NCBI RefSeq assembly: GCF_003385395.1
Contig: NZ_QNUG01000005.1
Location: 1 to 64,000 of the forward strand
Length of the DNA stretch: 64,000 nucleotides
Direction: 5' to 3'
Origin: Epilithonimonas hispanica
GTDB taxonomy: Bacteria > Bacteroidota > Bacteroidia > Flavobacteriales > Weeksellaceae
Shown here: positions 1 to 8,495 of the stretch, piece after piece
Layout: each line of letters opens with the position of its first letter
Position numbering within the stretch: position 1 is the stretch's first letter
Translations under genes and position numbers: made by a program
Notes under the pieces: model-generated
Databases searched by the model: none
What the model was told of the DNA's origin: nothing
The model's input: the letters and a program-made list of their open reading frames with translations, nothing else

Positions 1-151
1 ATAACAGCATTAACTTTCATTCAGTTTGTAAATGTTTTTGTTTTCAATAGAAAAATGAATAGACTTAAAATTGAATTAATTTAATAATGCACTACGAGTA
101 AAAGATATTAATATTGTTTATAGTGAAGGTTTATACATAAGAACAAATGAT

Positions 152-484
152 ATGTTTAGACCGCCAAAAGATGCTTATCTTTATTTAAAAGAAAAAATTG
201 AAAGTAACAAAGGAAAATTTATTGAGCAAAGATTTGACAAATTTTTATGTGAAATAATTATCTCTCCACAAAAAATATATAAAGGCTCCTTGAATCAAAG
301 AAAGGTATATACATCAAGATTCCTTATACAAGAGAATGTTATATTAGAGATTTTATGGAGAGTGCCATTATTAAGAAGAGATGTAGAATATTTAGTAAAC
401 AAAAATCAATCTTATTTTACCAATGACGAAAAGCGGTTCTATGGTAGTAAAATAATTAAAGATATAAGGGCTATCAAATTGTAA
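152..484 (+). CDS. hypothetical protein, N-terminus possibly lost to a frameshift
   Basis: I do not recognise the family. The 110-residue product is basic and soluble, with no signal peptide or membrane segment. The reading frame is open upstream of this ATG back to a stop at 77-79, and the translated upstream part looks like protein. A start at 55-57 gives nine residues (MNRLKIELI) and then a stop; removing one T from the T run at 80-82 joins that start to this frame and gives a smooth 143-residue protein. The gene may therefore be a frameshifted copy, or the base may be a sequencing error. A clear terminator follows the stop. Confidence 0.55.
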   Translation: MFRPPKDAYLYLKEKIESNKGKFIEQRFDKFLCEIIISPQKIYKGSLNQRKVYTSRFLIQENVILEILWRVPLLRRDVEYLVNKNQSYFTNDEKRFYGSKIIKDIRAIKL

Positions 485-498
485 TCTAATATGTTAAG

Positions 499-531
499 TT
501 CGCAAATTTATGTTTGCGAATTTTTATTTTT
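499..531 (+). terminator. rho-independent terminator after the first gene
   Basis: Perfect 8-bp stem TTCGCAAA (499-506) and TTTGCGAA (513-520), six-base loop, followed by a T-rich tract. It lies 15 bases after the stop of the small unknown gene. Confidence 0.8.
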
Positions 532-593
532 GAAGAAAACTAGTAAAAGCTTTTTAGGAATATTCTTTGCATTCTACAAGAAAACAGAAATCT

Positions 594-1952
594 ATGAACA
601 GCACTATTTCCAAAATCAAAGGAATTTTTAATCTCCTGAAACATATCGATATAGACCAAATCTCCAAAATCTCACAAAAAGTTGACCTTCCAAAACTGAT
701 GAATCAGTTCTCAAAATTGGACGACAATCAAATCAAAGGTTTGATAAAAATGCTCGATTCGTCCGGAAATAAAAAAGAATTACCACCAATCAATGGCGAT
801 TTTTATGAATTACATATGAAACTGACGGATGAGCAAAGAGCAATTCAGTTAAAAGTCCGTGAGTTTATGGAAAAAGAAGCAAAACCTTTGGTCAACGATT
901 ATTGGCTTCACGACGATTTTCCACACGAACTGATTCCAAAATTCAAAAAACTTAATCTCTGCGGTGTCACTTATGAAGGCTACGGTTGCCCAAATCTACC
1001 ATTCCTGATGGAAGGCGTCATCGCAATGGAAATTGCACGTGTTGATGCGTCATTGGCAACATTTTTCGGTGTGCAATCCGGATTATCAATGGGTTCCATT
1101 TATATTTGCGGTTCCGAAGAACAGAAACAAAAATACCTTCCGGCAATGCAACAATTCGATTTGATTGGCGCATTTGGATTGACCGAGCCAGAAGTCGGTT
1201 CCGGAGCTGCTGGCGGATTAACAACAACCTGCAAAAAAGTAGAAGGCGGTTGGATTCTGAATGGACAAAAAAAATGGATTGGAAATGCAACTTTTGCTGA
1301 CGTAACTGTTATTTGGGCGAGAGATTTAGATGATAATCAGGTCAAAGGTTTCATTGTTGAAAAAGGTACTCCGGGATTCGAGGTTGAAAAAATCAAAGGA
1401 AAAATGGCACTCAGAATTGTCCAAAACGGACTCATCACGATGAAAGATTGTTTCGTTGCTGATTCTCAAAAAATGGAACACGCCAATAGTTTCAAAGACA
1501 CTGCGAAAGTGCTTCAAATGACAAGAGCAGGTGTTGCTTGGATGGCGACTGGTTGTGCAAGAGGTGCTTACGAAAGTGCTTTGGATTATACCAGAAAACG
1601 TAAGCAATTTGGAAAACCGATTGCATCTTTTCAGTTGATTCAAGGACATTTGGTAGAAATGTTATCAAATTTGACAGCAATGCAGACTTTGGTTTTCAGA
1701 TTGTCCGAAATGCAGGATGCTGATATTTTGAAAGACGAACACGCATCTTTGGCAAAAGTTTTCTGTAGCCTGAGAACTCGTGATGTTGTCGCACAAGCAA
1801 GAGAAGTAATGGGCGGAAATGGAATTCTTTTGGAACACGATGTTGCCCGATTTGTCGCCGATGCAGAAGCCATTTATTCTTATGAAGGAACCAAAGAAAT
1901 CAACTCGTTGATTGTTGGTCGCTCGATTACAGGAATGAGTGCATTTGTCTAA
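594..1952 (+). CDS. acyl-CoA dehydrogenase (glutaryl-CoA dehydrogenase-like)
   Basis: FAD-dependent dehydrogenase that introduces a double bond into an acyl-CoA, passing electrons to ETF. The core has the family motif GAFGLTEPEVGSG (near residue 192), GGNGILLEHDVAR, and a C-terminal YEGTKEIN with the catalytic-type Glu near residue 431; the motif set and the ending resemble glutaryl-CoA dehydrogenases. The family fold begins only at LTDEQRAIQ, so about 75 extra helical residues precede it. I chose ATG 594; an in-frame TTG at 567 would add nine residues. msrB follows after 24 bases. Substrate is inferred, not shown. Confidence 0.9.
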   Translation: MNSTISKIKGIFNLLKHIDIDQISKISQKVDLPKLMNQFSKLDDNQIKGLIKMLDSSGNKKELPPINGDFYELHMKLTDEQRAIQLKVREFMEKEAKPLVNDYWLHDDFPHELIPKFKKLNLCGVTYEGYGCPNLPFLMEGVIAMEIARVDASLATFFGVQSGLSMGSIYICGSEEQKQKYLPAMQQFDLIGAFGLTEPEVGSGAAGGLTTTCKKVEGGWILNGQKKWIGNATFADVTVIWARDLDDNQVKGFIVEKGTPGFEVEKIKGKMALRIVQNGLITMKDCFVADSQKMEHANSFKDTAKVLQMTRAGVAWMATGCARGAYESALDYTRKRKQFGKPIASFQLIQGHLVEMLSNLTAMQTLVFRLSEMQDADILKDEHASLAKVFCSLRTRDVVAQAREVMGGNGILLEHDVARFVADAEAIYSYEGTKEINSLIVGRSITGMSAFV

Positions 1953-1976
1953 TGAAATTATTAAATTTGCTAAACA

Positions 1977-2516
1977 ATGAAGCTTTATGTTTTTCTAATA
2001 TTATCTTTTTTTTCGATGCAAAATTGCGCGCAGAAAAAAGTTGATTTAACCAAACCTCAACAACAAACAACAATGGAAGATAACACACACGCCAACAATC
2101 CCTATTATTCAAGAACTGACAAAACCAAACTGAATATTTCCAACGAAGAATGGAAAAAAATCCTTGCTCCTGAAGTTTACGCCATCGCAAGAGAAGCCAA
2201 TACAGAATATCCTTTCACAGGAAAATATAATGATTTCGATGAAGTTGGAGAATATTACTGCGCTGTTTGCGGTAATCATTTGTTCCGTTCAAGCTCTAAA
2301 TTTGCGAGTACTTGTGGCTGGCCAAGTTTCTTCGAAGCTGATAAAGATGGCGTAATTTACAAGCGAGATTCTTCTCACGGAATGGAACGTATCGAAGTTC
2401 TTTGCAAACGTTGCGATTCACACTTAGGGCACGTTTTCAATGATGGACCGCCGCCAACAGGAACTCGATATTGTATGAATTCTGTTAGTTTGGATTTTCA
2501 ACGCGATAAGAAATAG
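1977..2516 (+). CDS. msrB: peptide-methionine (R)-S-oxide reductase, lipoprotein
   Basis: Reduces methionine-R-sulfoxide in oxidised proteins. The N-terminus is a short hydrophobic signal ending in MQNC, suggesting a lipoprotein in the cell envelope. The MsrB domain follows a ~40-residue linker. Zinc-binding pairs are visible as CAVC (Cys95/98) and CKRC (Cys143/146), with GWPSFF, GHVFNDGP, and RYCMNS carrying the catalytic Cys166. All expected residues are present, so the enzyme should be active. It sits close behind the acyl-CoA dehydrogenase and is followed by a strong terminator. Confidence 0.95.
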   Translation: MKLYVFLILSFFSMQNCAQKKVDLTKPQQQTTMEDNTHANNPYYSRTDKTKLNISNEEWKKILAPEVYAIAREANTEYPFTGKYNDFDEVGEYYCAVCGNHLFRSSSKFASTCGWPSFFEADKDGVIYKRDSSHGMERIEVLCKRCDSHLGHVFNDGPPPTGTRYCMNSVSLDFQRDKK

Positions 2517-2561
2517 TTTTCATCGCAAAGGCAGAAAGGAAGATTTAAATATTTTTATATG

Positions 2562-2592
2562 AGTCGCAAATTAAAACTTTGCGACTTTTTTA
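2562..2592 (+). terminator. terminator after msrB
   Basis: Nine-base perfect stem AGTCGCAAA (2562-2570) with TTTGCGACT (2578-2586), seven-base loop, then a run of T. Confidence 0.85.
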
Positions 2593-2655
2593 GTTTTAAA
2601 TTCTAAAATGCTTGCGACTTTGCGTTAATTTTGTATCACTAAATCTAATTTAAAA

Positions 2656-3405
2656 TTGAAAACAATATTCATCACCGGAGCCACTTCCGGAATCGGGAAA
2701 GCAACAGCAATTCTATTAGCAAAGCAAAAAAACAGATTGATTCTCTGCGGAAGAAATAAAACTATTCTAGAAGAACTCAAAACAGAATTGTCAAAAGAAA
2801 CTGAAGTTTTTACTTTAAGTTTTGATGTCAGAAATTCTGAGGAAGTTTTTTCTGCAATCAATTCACTTCCGGAAAATTGGAAAAACATCGATGTTCTAAT
2901 TAACAACGCAGGAAATGCCCACGGACTTGACCCAATTTCTGAAGGAAATATCGACGATTGGAACTCTATGATGGACGGCAATGTGAAAGGTTTATTATAT
3001 GTTTCTCAACCCATTATCAAATTGATGAAAGAAAAACAAAACGGGCAAATCATCAATATTAGTTCGGTTGCGGCGAGACAAACTTACGCAAATGGCGTGG
3101 TTTATTGCGCGTCTAAAAAAGCTGTTGATGTGATTTCCGAAGGAATGAGAATAGAATTGACGGAATTTGGGATTCGCGTGACTAATATTCAACCTGGAGC
3201 TGTAGAAACCGATTTCTCGAAAGTGAGATTCAAAGGTGATGATGAAAGAGCGGCGACAGTTTATGCTGGATATGAGCCTTTGGTTGCCGAAGATATTGCC
3301 GATGCAATTGCTTATTGCATCAATGTTCCGGAAAGAGTTTCGGTTTCTGATATGACGATTTATCCGAAAGCTCAAGCCGAACCTAGAACGATTTACAGGA
3401 AATAA
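2656..3405 (+). CDS. SDR family NAD(P)-dependent oxidoreductase (YdfG-like)
   Basis: Short-chain dehydrogenase of the classical type, likely oxidising hydroxy acids or 3-hydroxy amino acids such as serine by analogy with YdfG. Visible motifs: TGATSGIG nucleotide-binding loop at residues 7-14, NNAG, catalytic Ser in NISSVAA, and YCASK with the catalytic Tyr/Lys. The C-terminal PGAVETDFSKVRFKGD region is typical of the YdfG group. Start is TTG at 2656; there is no ATG nearby, and the Rossmann strand begins immediately. A TAATTTTG -7-like box lies at 2626-2633. The stop shares one base with the next gene. Confidence 0.88.
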   Translation: MKTIFITGATSGIGKATAILLAKQKNRLILCGRNKTILEELKTELSKETEVFTLSFDVRNSEEVFSAINSLPENWKNIDVLINNAGNAHGLDPISEGNIDDWNSMMDGNVKGLLYVSQPIIKLMKEKQNGQIINISSVAARQTYANGVVYCASKKAVDVISEGMRIELTEFGIRVTNIQPGAVETDFSKVRFKGDDERAATVYAGYEPLVAEDIADAIAYCINVPERVSVSDMTIYPKAQAEPRTIYRK

Positions 3406-3836
3406 TGAAATCGACTTTAAGTTTTATATTTCTAGTTTTTTTTGTCTTCGGATTTTCTCAGACCTATTCCAATAAAGAAAAAGCATTGCTAAGTCAGGTT
3501 TCAAAGTTGGATTCTTTGATGGAAAATAACAATTCTAAGATTTTGGAATTGTTTTCTGATGACGTTTCTTTTGGGCATTCTAATGGCTGGATTCAGAATA
3601 AAGATGATTTCAAAAAAGATTTCGAATCCGGAAAAGTAAAATATCAATCTGTTAAACAAACTGAATTAAAGGAATTTAAATTCAAAAATAAATTCGCAAA
3701 TATCCGTAGAAATATTGCTGTAAAAGGACTTTACAAAAACGAAACTTTTGAAATGAAGCTTTCTGTCCTAGAATTTTGGATTAAACAAAAAGGAATCTGG
3801 AAATTGTGGAGCAGACAAAGTGTGAGTTTGAAATAA
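3405..3836 (+). CDS. secreted NTF2-like (DUF4440/SnoaL-type) protein
   Basis: A 143-residue protein with a clear signal peptide (cleavage likely after VFGFSQ), then a domain resembling the cone-shaped NTF2/DUF4440 fold: a helix with LDSLMENNNSKILELFSDDVSF, then GHSNGWIQNKDDF and a C-terminal strand pair ending in WKLWSRQSVSL. Members of this fold bind small molecules or act as enzymes, and the role here cannot be read from sequence. It overlaps the SDR stop by one base (TAATG), so the two are probably translated together. Confidence 0.75.
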   Translation: MKSTLSFIFLVFFVFGFSQTYSNKEKALLSQVSKLDSLMENNNSKILELFSDDVSFGHSNGWIQNKDDFKKDFESGKVKYQSVKQTELKEFKFKNKFANIRRNIAVKGLYKNETFEMKLSVLEFWIKQKGIWKLWSRQSVSLK

Positions 3837-3859
3837 TTCTTCCTTAATCCTTACATTTG
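3827..3859 (+). promoter_or_regulatory. tsaB promoter (Bacteroidota type)
   Basis: TTTG at 3827-3830, 21-base spacer, TACATTTG at 3852-3859. This matches the TTTG/TAnnTTTG consensus. The -7 box ends only four bases before the tsaB ATG, so the transcript should be leaderless or nearly so. Confidence 0.6.
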
Positions 3860-3863
3860 CAGA

Positions 3864-4550
3864 ATGAAAATCCTTCACATAGAAACCTCGTCCAAAAACT
3901 GTTCTGTTGCCATTTCTGATGGTGAAAATTTACTTTGCCTTTGCGAAGAAGTTTCCGATAATTATAAACAATCCGAAAGTCTTCACAGTTTTGTAGAATG
4001 GGCTTTGGAGGGTGCCGAAATTTCCTTGAAAGATTTGGATGCCATTTCTTTGGGAAAAGGTCCGGGTTCTTATACAGGTCTTAGAATTGGAGCGGCTTCT
4101 GCCAAAGGTTTCTGTTATGGTTTGAAGCTTCCTTTGATTGCTGTTAATTCCTTGGATTCTATGGTTGAGGAATTCGTTAATCAAGGTTTTGAATTAATTA
4201 TTCCTTTGATTGATGCCAGAAGAATGGAAGTTTACACCGCTTTTTTCGATGGGAACTCAGGCGAAATGATTAAGGAAACCGAAGCCAAAATCCTAGATGA
4301 AAATTCCTTTTCAGAATTATCTGACAAGAAAATTCTCTTCATTGGAGACGGCGCAAAAAAAGCTCAAGAAATCCTGAATCTTACTAATGCAGAATTCAAA
4401 TCGGATATTTATCCTTCTGCAAAAGGCTTGATTAAAAAATCTGTGGTGAAATTCAATGAAAAACAATTTGAAGATGTCGCTTATTTTGAACCGTTTTATC
4501 TGAAAGATTTTCAAGGAATTAAAAAAGCTGATAGAGTTAAAAAACAATAA
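3864..4550 (+). CDS. tsaB: tRNA threonylcarbamoyladenosine biosynthesis protein TsaB
   Basis: Scaffold partner of TsaD in making t6A37 on ANN-decoding tRNAs. The ASKHA-type N-terminus MKILHIETSS, the GKGPGSYTGLRIG loop near residues 65-77, and the AVNSLDSM segment are diagnostic of TsaB. Length 228 is normal. It lacks the metal-binding histidines of TsaD, as expected. It converges on the sugar dehydrogenase with almost no gap. A well-formed promoter lies directly upstream. Confidence 0.95.
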   Translation: MKILHIETSSKNCSVAISDGENLLCLCEEVSDNYKQSESLHSFVEWALEGAEISLKDLDAISLGKGPGSYTGLRIGAASAKGFCYGLKLPLIAVNSLDSMVEEFVNQGFELIIPLIDARRMEVYTAFFDGNSGEMIKETEAKILDENSFSELSDKKILFIGDGAKKAQEILNLTNAEFKSDIYPSAKGLIKKSVVKFNEKQFEDVAYFEPFYLKDFQGIKKADRVKKQ

Positions 4551-4588
4551 TTACTTCTTAGAAATTCTGTACAATTTCCCACTGTCCG

Positions 4589-5749
4589 TCACCGCATAAA
4601 GATTCCCGTCTTCCCATCAAAAACATCACGGAATCTCTCGCCTTGGTCATCTAATAACCTTTCTTCTCCGACAACTTTGTTGTTTTCAAGAATAATTCTG
4701 TTGATTTTTTCACCACTGAGACAAGCAATGAAAAGATTGTTTTTCCACTCAACAATGTTTCCCGTATAAAATGTAATTCCACTTGGAGAAATCACCGGAT
4801 CCCAATAATAAACGGGCTGTTCCAAATCATCTTTTTTCGTCAATCCATTATTGATTTTATGTCCGGAATATTCAATTCCGTAAGTGATTGTTGGCCAACC
4901 ATAATTTTTTCCGGCTTTAATAAGATTGATTTCGTCACCGCCTCTTGGTCCCATTTCGGTTTCCCAAAGTTCGCCGGTTTCTGGATGAATGGCGATTCCC
5001 TGTGGATTTCTGTGTCCGTAAGAATAGATTTCTGGCTGAGCTTTGTTGCTTCCAATAAAAGGATTTCCTGCGGCAGGTTTTCCGTTTTTATCAATTTTAA
5101 TAATTTTTCCCAAATAAGCTTTTAAATCCTGAGCCAACGGACGTGTTTCCAAGTCCGACCTTTCGCCTGTACTTACGAAAAGATTTCCGGAATTGTCAAA
5201 AGCCAACCGACTTCCGTAATGCAGTCTTCCGTCATAAGAAGGTGTTGCTCGGAAAATAACTTTGACGTTTTCTACTTTGTTTGTCGACAGAATACCTTTT
5301 GCAACGGAAGTCAAATTTCCTTTTTCATATGGTTCTGAAAATGACCAGTAAATCGTTTGATTATTCTCAAAATCTGGGTCAATCACAATATCAAGAAGTC
5401 CGCCTTGTCCACGACTATCAACTTTCGGAAGACCCGTTATTTTTGTTACATATTTTCCGTCTGGAGAAACAAGATTGATAAATCCCGTTTTCTCTGTAAT
5501 TAGGAAATTATGGTTAGGTAGTTGCGCAATTCCCCAAGGTCGACCAAGTTTTGTGTTGATGACATCAACCTGATATTCTGTCTGCGTTTTATAACCCACT
5601 ACTCTCGTTTGTCCTTCAAAAGCTGGTTTGTTGTTGGAATTTGGTTTTTCTTTTTCTACTGGAGGAAGATTTTTGATAGATTCTTTTTTCTGACAAGAAA
5701 TCAAAATTGTTGAAAAACAAAACATTGGAAGAATAATGGACTTCAGCAT
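4589..5749 (-). CDS. PQQ-dependent sugar dehydrogenase lipoprotein, 3' end frameshifted
   Basis: Soluble-glucose-dehydrogenase/YliI-type beta-propeller that oxidises sugars in the periplasm with PQQ. The signal peptide ends in a lipobox-like LISC if translation starts at 5749; a longer in-frame start at 5821 would bury it. Motifs include GRPWGIAQLPN, YGHRNPQGIAIHP and MGPRGGDEIN. The frame stops at 4589 after DGKTGIFMR. Adding one G to the CCC at 4613-4615 (plus strand) restores DGNLYAVTDSGKLYRISKK and a stop at 4551, directly against tsaB. The real gene is therefore probably 4551-5749, and this copy carries a one-base deletion or sequencing error that changes the last ~25 residues. Confidence 0.85.
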   Translation of the reverse strand: MLKSIILPMFCFSTILISCQKKESIKNLPPVEKEKPNSNNKPAFEGQTRVVGYKTQTEYQVDVINTKLGRPWGIAQLPNHNFLITEKTGFINLVSPDGKYVTKITGLPKVDSRGQGGLLDIVIDPDFENNQTIYWSFSEPYEKGNLTSVAKGILSTNKVENVKVIFRATPSYDGRLHYGSRLAFDNSGNLFVSTGERSDLETRPLAQDLKAYLGKIIKIDKNGKPAAGNPFIGSNKAQPEIYSYGHRNPQGIAIHPETGELWETEMGPRGGDEINLIKAGKNYGWPTITYGIEYSGHKINNGLTKKDDLEQPVYYWDPVISPSGITFYTGNIVEWKNNLFIACLSGEKINRIILENNKVVGEERLLDDQGERFRDVFDGKTGIFMR

Positions 5750-5913
5750 AACAAATATTTTTTCTAATGAATGGAAAAATAGTGCCACCAAAAAAATCTT
5801 AATTAAAAATTTTTTTTCCACTTACCTCCTGTTTTTGATAGGGCTTATTTTAAGTGTTTTCACTTATTTTAACATTTACCCTTTTTTTTAATATATAATT
5901 AGCTAAAAAATTA

Positions 5914-5921
5914 TATTTTTG
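5914..5921 (+). promoter_or_regulatory. possible -7 element upstream of the TonB receptor
   Basis: TATTTTTG matches TAnnTTTG, 20 bases before the ATG. No convincing -33 TTTG is seen at the right distance, so this is weak. Confidence 0.3.
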
Positions 5922-5941
5922 ATAATAAATTTCTAATTAAT

Positions 5942-8377
5942 ATGAAAATAAAAAAAATAAGTGTTGTGTTTTTTTTAGGTGCAAGTTCACTTTATCTGGC
6001 TCAGATCAAAGATACACTTTCAGGAGAAACAGCAGTGGATGAAGTTACCATTATTGGAACTCGGAATAAAAATAGAACCGTTACAAATACCCCTGTCCCA
6101 GTAGATGTTATCGATCTGAAACAAGTAAGCCAATCCACAGGTCAGGTAGATGTTAATCAGCTTTTACAGTTTGCTGCACCATCTTTTAATTCTAATAAAC
6201 AATCTGGCTCAGACGGGGCTGATGCTGTAGATCCTGCTACTTTGCGTGGATTGGGGCCAGACCAGACTTTACTTTTGTTGAATGGGAAAAGATACCACCA
6301 ATCTTCTTTGGTTAATCTTTTCGGAACCAGAGGAAGAGGTAATTCTGGATATGATATGAATACAATTCCTGTTGCGGCTATAAAAAGGGTAGAAATTTTA
6401 AGAGATGGAGCTTCTGCCCAATATGGATCAGATGCTATTGCAGGTGTTATTAATGTTGTTTTGAATGACAGGGATCACGGATTTGAAGGAAGTGCTTTTT
6501 ACGGTGCTAATCTTTTCAAAAGTCCAGGAAATAACGATGTGGTTTCGGATAAAAAATGGGATGGAAATACGTTTGATTTCAGTGGAAACCTTGGAACCAA
6601 AATAGGAAACAATGGAGGTTTTGGAAATTTTACTTTTGAAATCATCAATAAAGATTATGCAATTAGAAATGCGAATCCTGATAAATTTGATGCGCCGAGA
6701 CAACGGTTTGGAGATGCTAAATCCAATAATATCTTTTTCTTTGGTAATATAGAAGTTCCTTTTTCTAATAATTTGAAATTCTATTCACAGCCTGGTTTTT
6801 CTTATCGTAACACCCATGCCTATGCCTGGACAAGGTCTGCAGATGCGGATGGTAATATCCCAGAAGTTTATCCAAACGGCTTCGATCCTGTTCAGAACAC
6901 AAAAATCTCAGATTTTACTTTTGATAATGGTTTGAAGTTTAAAGTTGGTGATTGGGATTTTGATTTCTATAATGCTTTTGGAAATAACAGATTTGTGTAT
7001 CAAATTGATAATACAATCAATGCTACTTTGGGTGTTAATTCTCCAACTAGTTTTGATGCAGGAGGACATTCGCTTTTACAAAATACAACGGGGATAAGTA
7101 CAAGCAAATTTTTTGATGTATTAGATGGTTTGAATCTAGCAATCGGAACAGAATTCCGGTATGAAAAATTCAATATCATAAAAGGCGAAGAAGCGTCTTA
7201 TGCCATGTATGATGCGAATGGAAATTTGGTAACGGCCAATACAAACCCAGATTTGTTGGTTGTTAATCCATTGTCTGGAGATGTGAGACCTGGCGGATCA
7301 CAAGGTTTTCCGGGCTATTCTCAAGAAGTTGGAAAAAGTAGAAATAATTTTGCTGCTTACATAGATACAGAACTTGATATTACAAAAAATTGGATGATAA
7401 GTGCTGCGGGAAGATTTGAAAATTATAATGATTTTGGAAGCACAATCAATGGAAAATTTGCGACAAGATATGCGATAACACCACAATTTGCATTCAGAGG
7501 ATCAATATCTACAGGTTTCCGAGCGCCATCATTGGTTCAGAAATATTATAGTTTACAGTTCACCAATTTTCAAGGTGGAGAACTTGTGACGGTTCAGTTA
7601 GCATCTAATGATAGTGCACTTGCAAAAGAAGTTGGGATCCCAGAGCTGAAACAGGAAACTTCTACGAATGGAAGTGCGGGATTTACATTCAATAGTGGAA
7701 AATTTACTGCAACTGTAGATGGTTATTACATCAAAGTAAAAGATAGGATTGTTTTGACCGGAACTTTTGATCAATCGGATGATGCAATTGGCTCGATTTT
7801 GACAACCAATCATATTGATCAAGCACAGTTTTTTACTAATGCTGTAGATACCAAAACAAAAGGAATTGATTTGATTCTCTCTTATAACACAGGTTTAGGT
7901 GCTGGAAAGTTGACCGCTACATTGGCTGGGAATTACAATGAAATGGAAATTACAGATGTTCATACCAGCGGTAAGCTTGTAGGTAAAGAAGATGTTTATT
8001 TGAGTGCTAGAGAAAGGGCTTTTATCTTGGCTTCTGCTCCTAAAACCAAGGTTAATCTAAATCTAAACTATAAAATCCAAAAATTCAATGCGAATCTACA
8101 ATTGGTAAGATTCGATAAAGTGACTTTGGTAGGTTATAATGGACCAGATGATTACCAAACTTATACCCCAAGAGTGACCACGGATATTTCGCTAGGTTAT
8201 GATTTTACAAAAAATTTCTCTTGGATTGTGGGCGGAAAAAATATTTTTAACAGATACCCAACATTACAATATTCATCTGTATCTGATGGTAATACAGAGT
8301 CCGGTGGAATCTTTGATCCTGTGCAGATGGGGTTTGCCGGAAGACAGATCTTCACAAGAGTGACCTATAAATTTTAA
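5942..8377 (+). CDS. TonB-dependent outer-membrane receptor
   Basis: 811-residue receptor importing a large or scarce substrate across the outer membrane with TonB energy. A signal peptide (cleaved near SLYLAQ) is followed by a plug domain (roughly residues 30-160) with VDEVTIIGTR, LRGLGPDQTLLLLNGKR, VEILRDGASAQYGSDAIAGVINV, then a 22-strand-type barrel ending in aromatic RVTYKF. There is no carboxypeptidase-like N-terminal domain, so it is not a classical SusC. No SusD partner is adjacent. Substrate unknown. A terminator follows at 8399. Confidence 0.93.
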   Translation: MKIKKISVVFFLGASSLYLAQIKDTLSGETAVDEVTIIGTRNKNRTVTNTPVPVDVIDLKQVSQSTGQVDVNQLLQFAAPSFNSNKQSGSDGADAVDPATLRGLGPDQTLLLLNGKRYHQSSLVNLFGTRGRGNSGYDMNTIPVAAIKRVEILRDGASAQYGSDAIAGVINVVLNDRDHGFEGSAFYGANLFKSPGNNDVVSDKKWDGNTFDFSGNLGTKIGNNGGFGNFTFEIINKDYAIRNANPDKFDAPRQRFGDAKSNNIFFFGNIEVPFSNNLKFYSQPGFSYRNTHAYAWTRSADADGNIPEVYPNGFDPVQNTKISDFTFDNGLKFKVGDWDFDFYNAFGNNRFVYQIDNTINATLGVNSPTSFDAGGHSLLQNTTGISTSKFFDVLDGLNLAIGTEFRYEKFNIIKGEEASYAMYDANGNLVTANTNPDLLVVNPLSGDVRPGGSQGFPGYSQEVGKSRNNFAAYIDTELDITKNWMISAAGRFENYNDFGSTINGKFATRYAITPQFAFRGSISTGFRAPSLVQKYYSLQFTNFQGGELVTVQLASNDSALAKEVGIPELKQETSTNGSAGFTFNSGKFTATVDGYYIKVKDRIVLTGTFDQSDDAIGSILTTNHIDQAQFFTNAVDTKTKGIDLILSYNTGLGAGKLTATLAGNYNEMEITDVHTSGKLVGKEDVYLSARERAFILASAPKTKVNLNLNYKIQKFNANLQLVRFDKVTLVGYNGPDDYQTYTPRVTTDISLGYDFTKNFSWIVGGKNIFNRYPTLQYSSVSDGNTESGGIFDPVQMGFAGRQIFTRVTYKF

Positions 8378-8398
8378 ACAACAACTAACTACTTTTTT

Positions 8399-8430
8399 AA
8401 GGATTCAATTTTATATTGAGTCCTTTTTTT
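8399..8430 (+). terminator. terminator after the TonB receptor
   Basis: Stem AAGGATTCAAT (8399-8409) with ATTGAGTCCTT (8415-8425), one G-U pair, five-base loop, then seven T. Confidence 0.88.
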
Positions 8431-8439
8431 ATTGAATAA

Positions 8440-8470
8440 TTTGCTTATTCAAATTTTAATTCTACATTTG
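8440..8470 (+). promoter_or_regulatory. promoter of the blaI/blaR-like operon
   Basis: TTTG at 8440-8443, 19-base spacer, TACATTTG at 8463-8470: a full match to the Bacteroidota consensus. The -7 box is embedded in the inverted repeat described as the operator. Confidence 0.75.
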
Positions 8471-8474
8471 TAGA
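8461..8474 (+). promoter_or_regulatory. BlaI/MecI-type operator
   Basis: Perfect inverted repeat TCTACA-TT-TGTAGA, containing TACAnnTGTA, the known core of BlaI/MecI operators. It covers the -7 element, so bound repressor would block the polymerase. A second, imperfect site TATAATATTGTAGA lies at 8481-8494, just before the ATG at 8496. Confidence 0.75.
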
Positions 8475-8495
8475 ACAAAATATAATATTGTAGAA

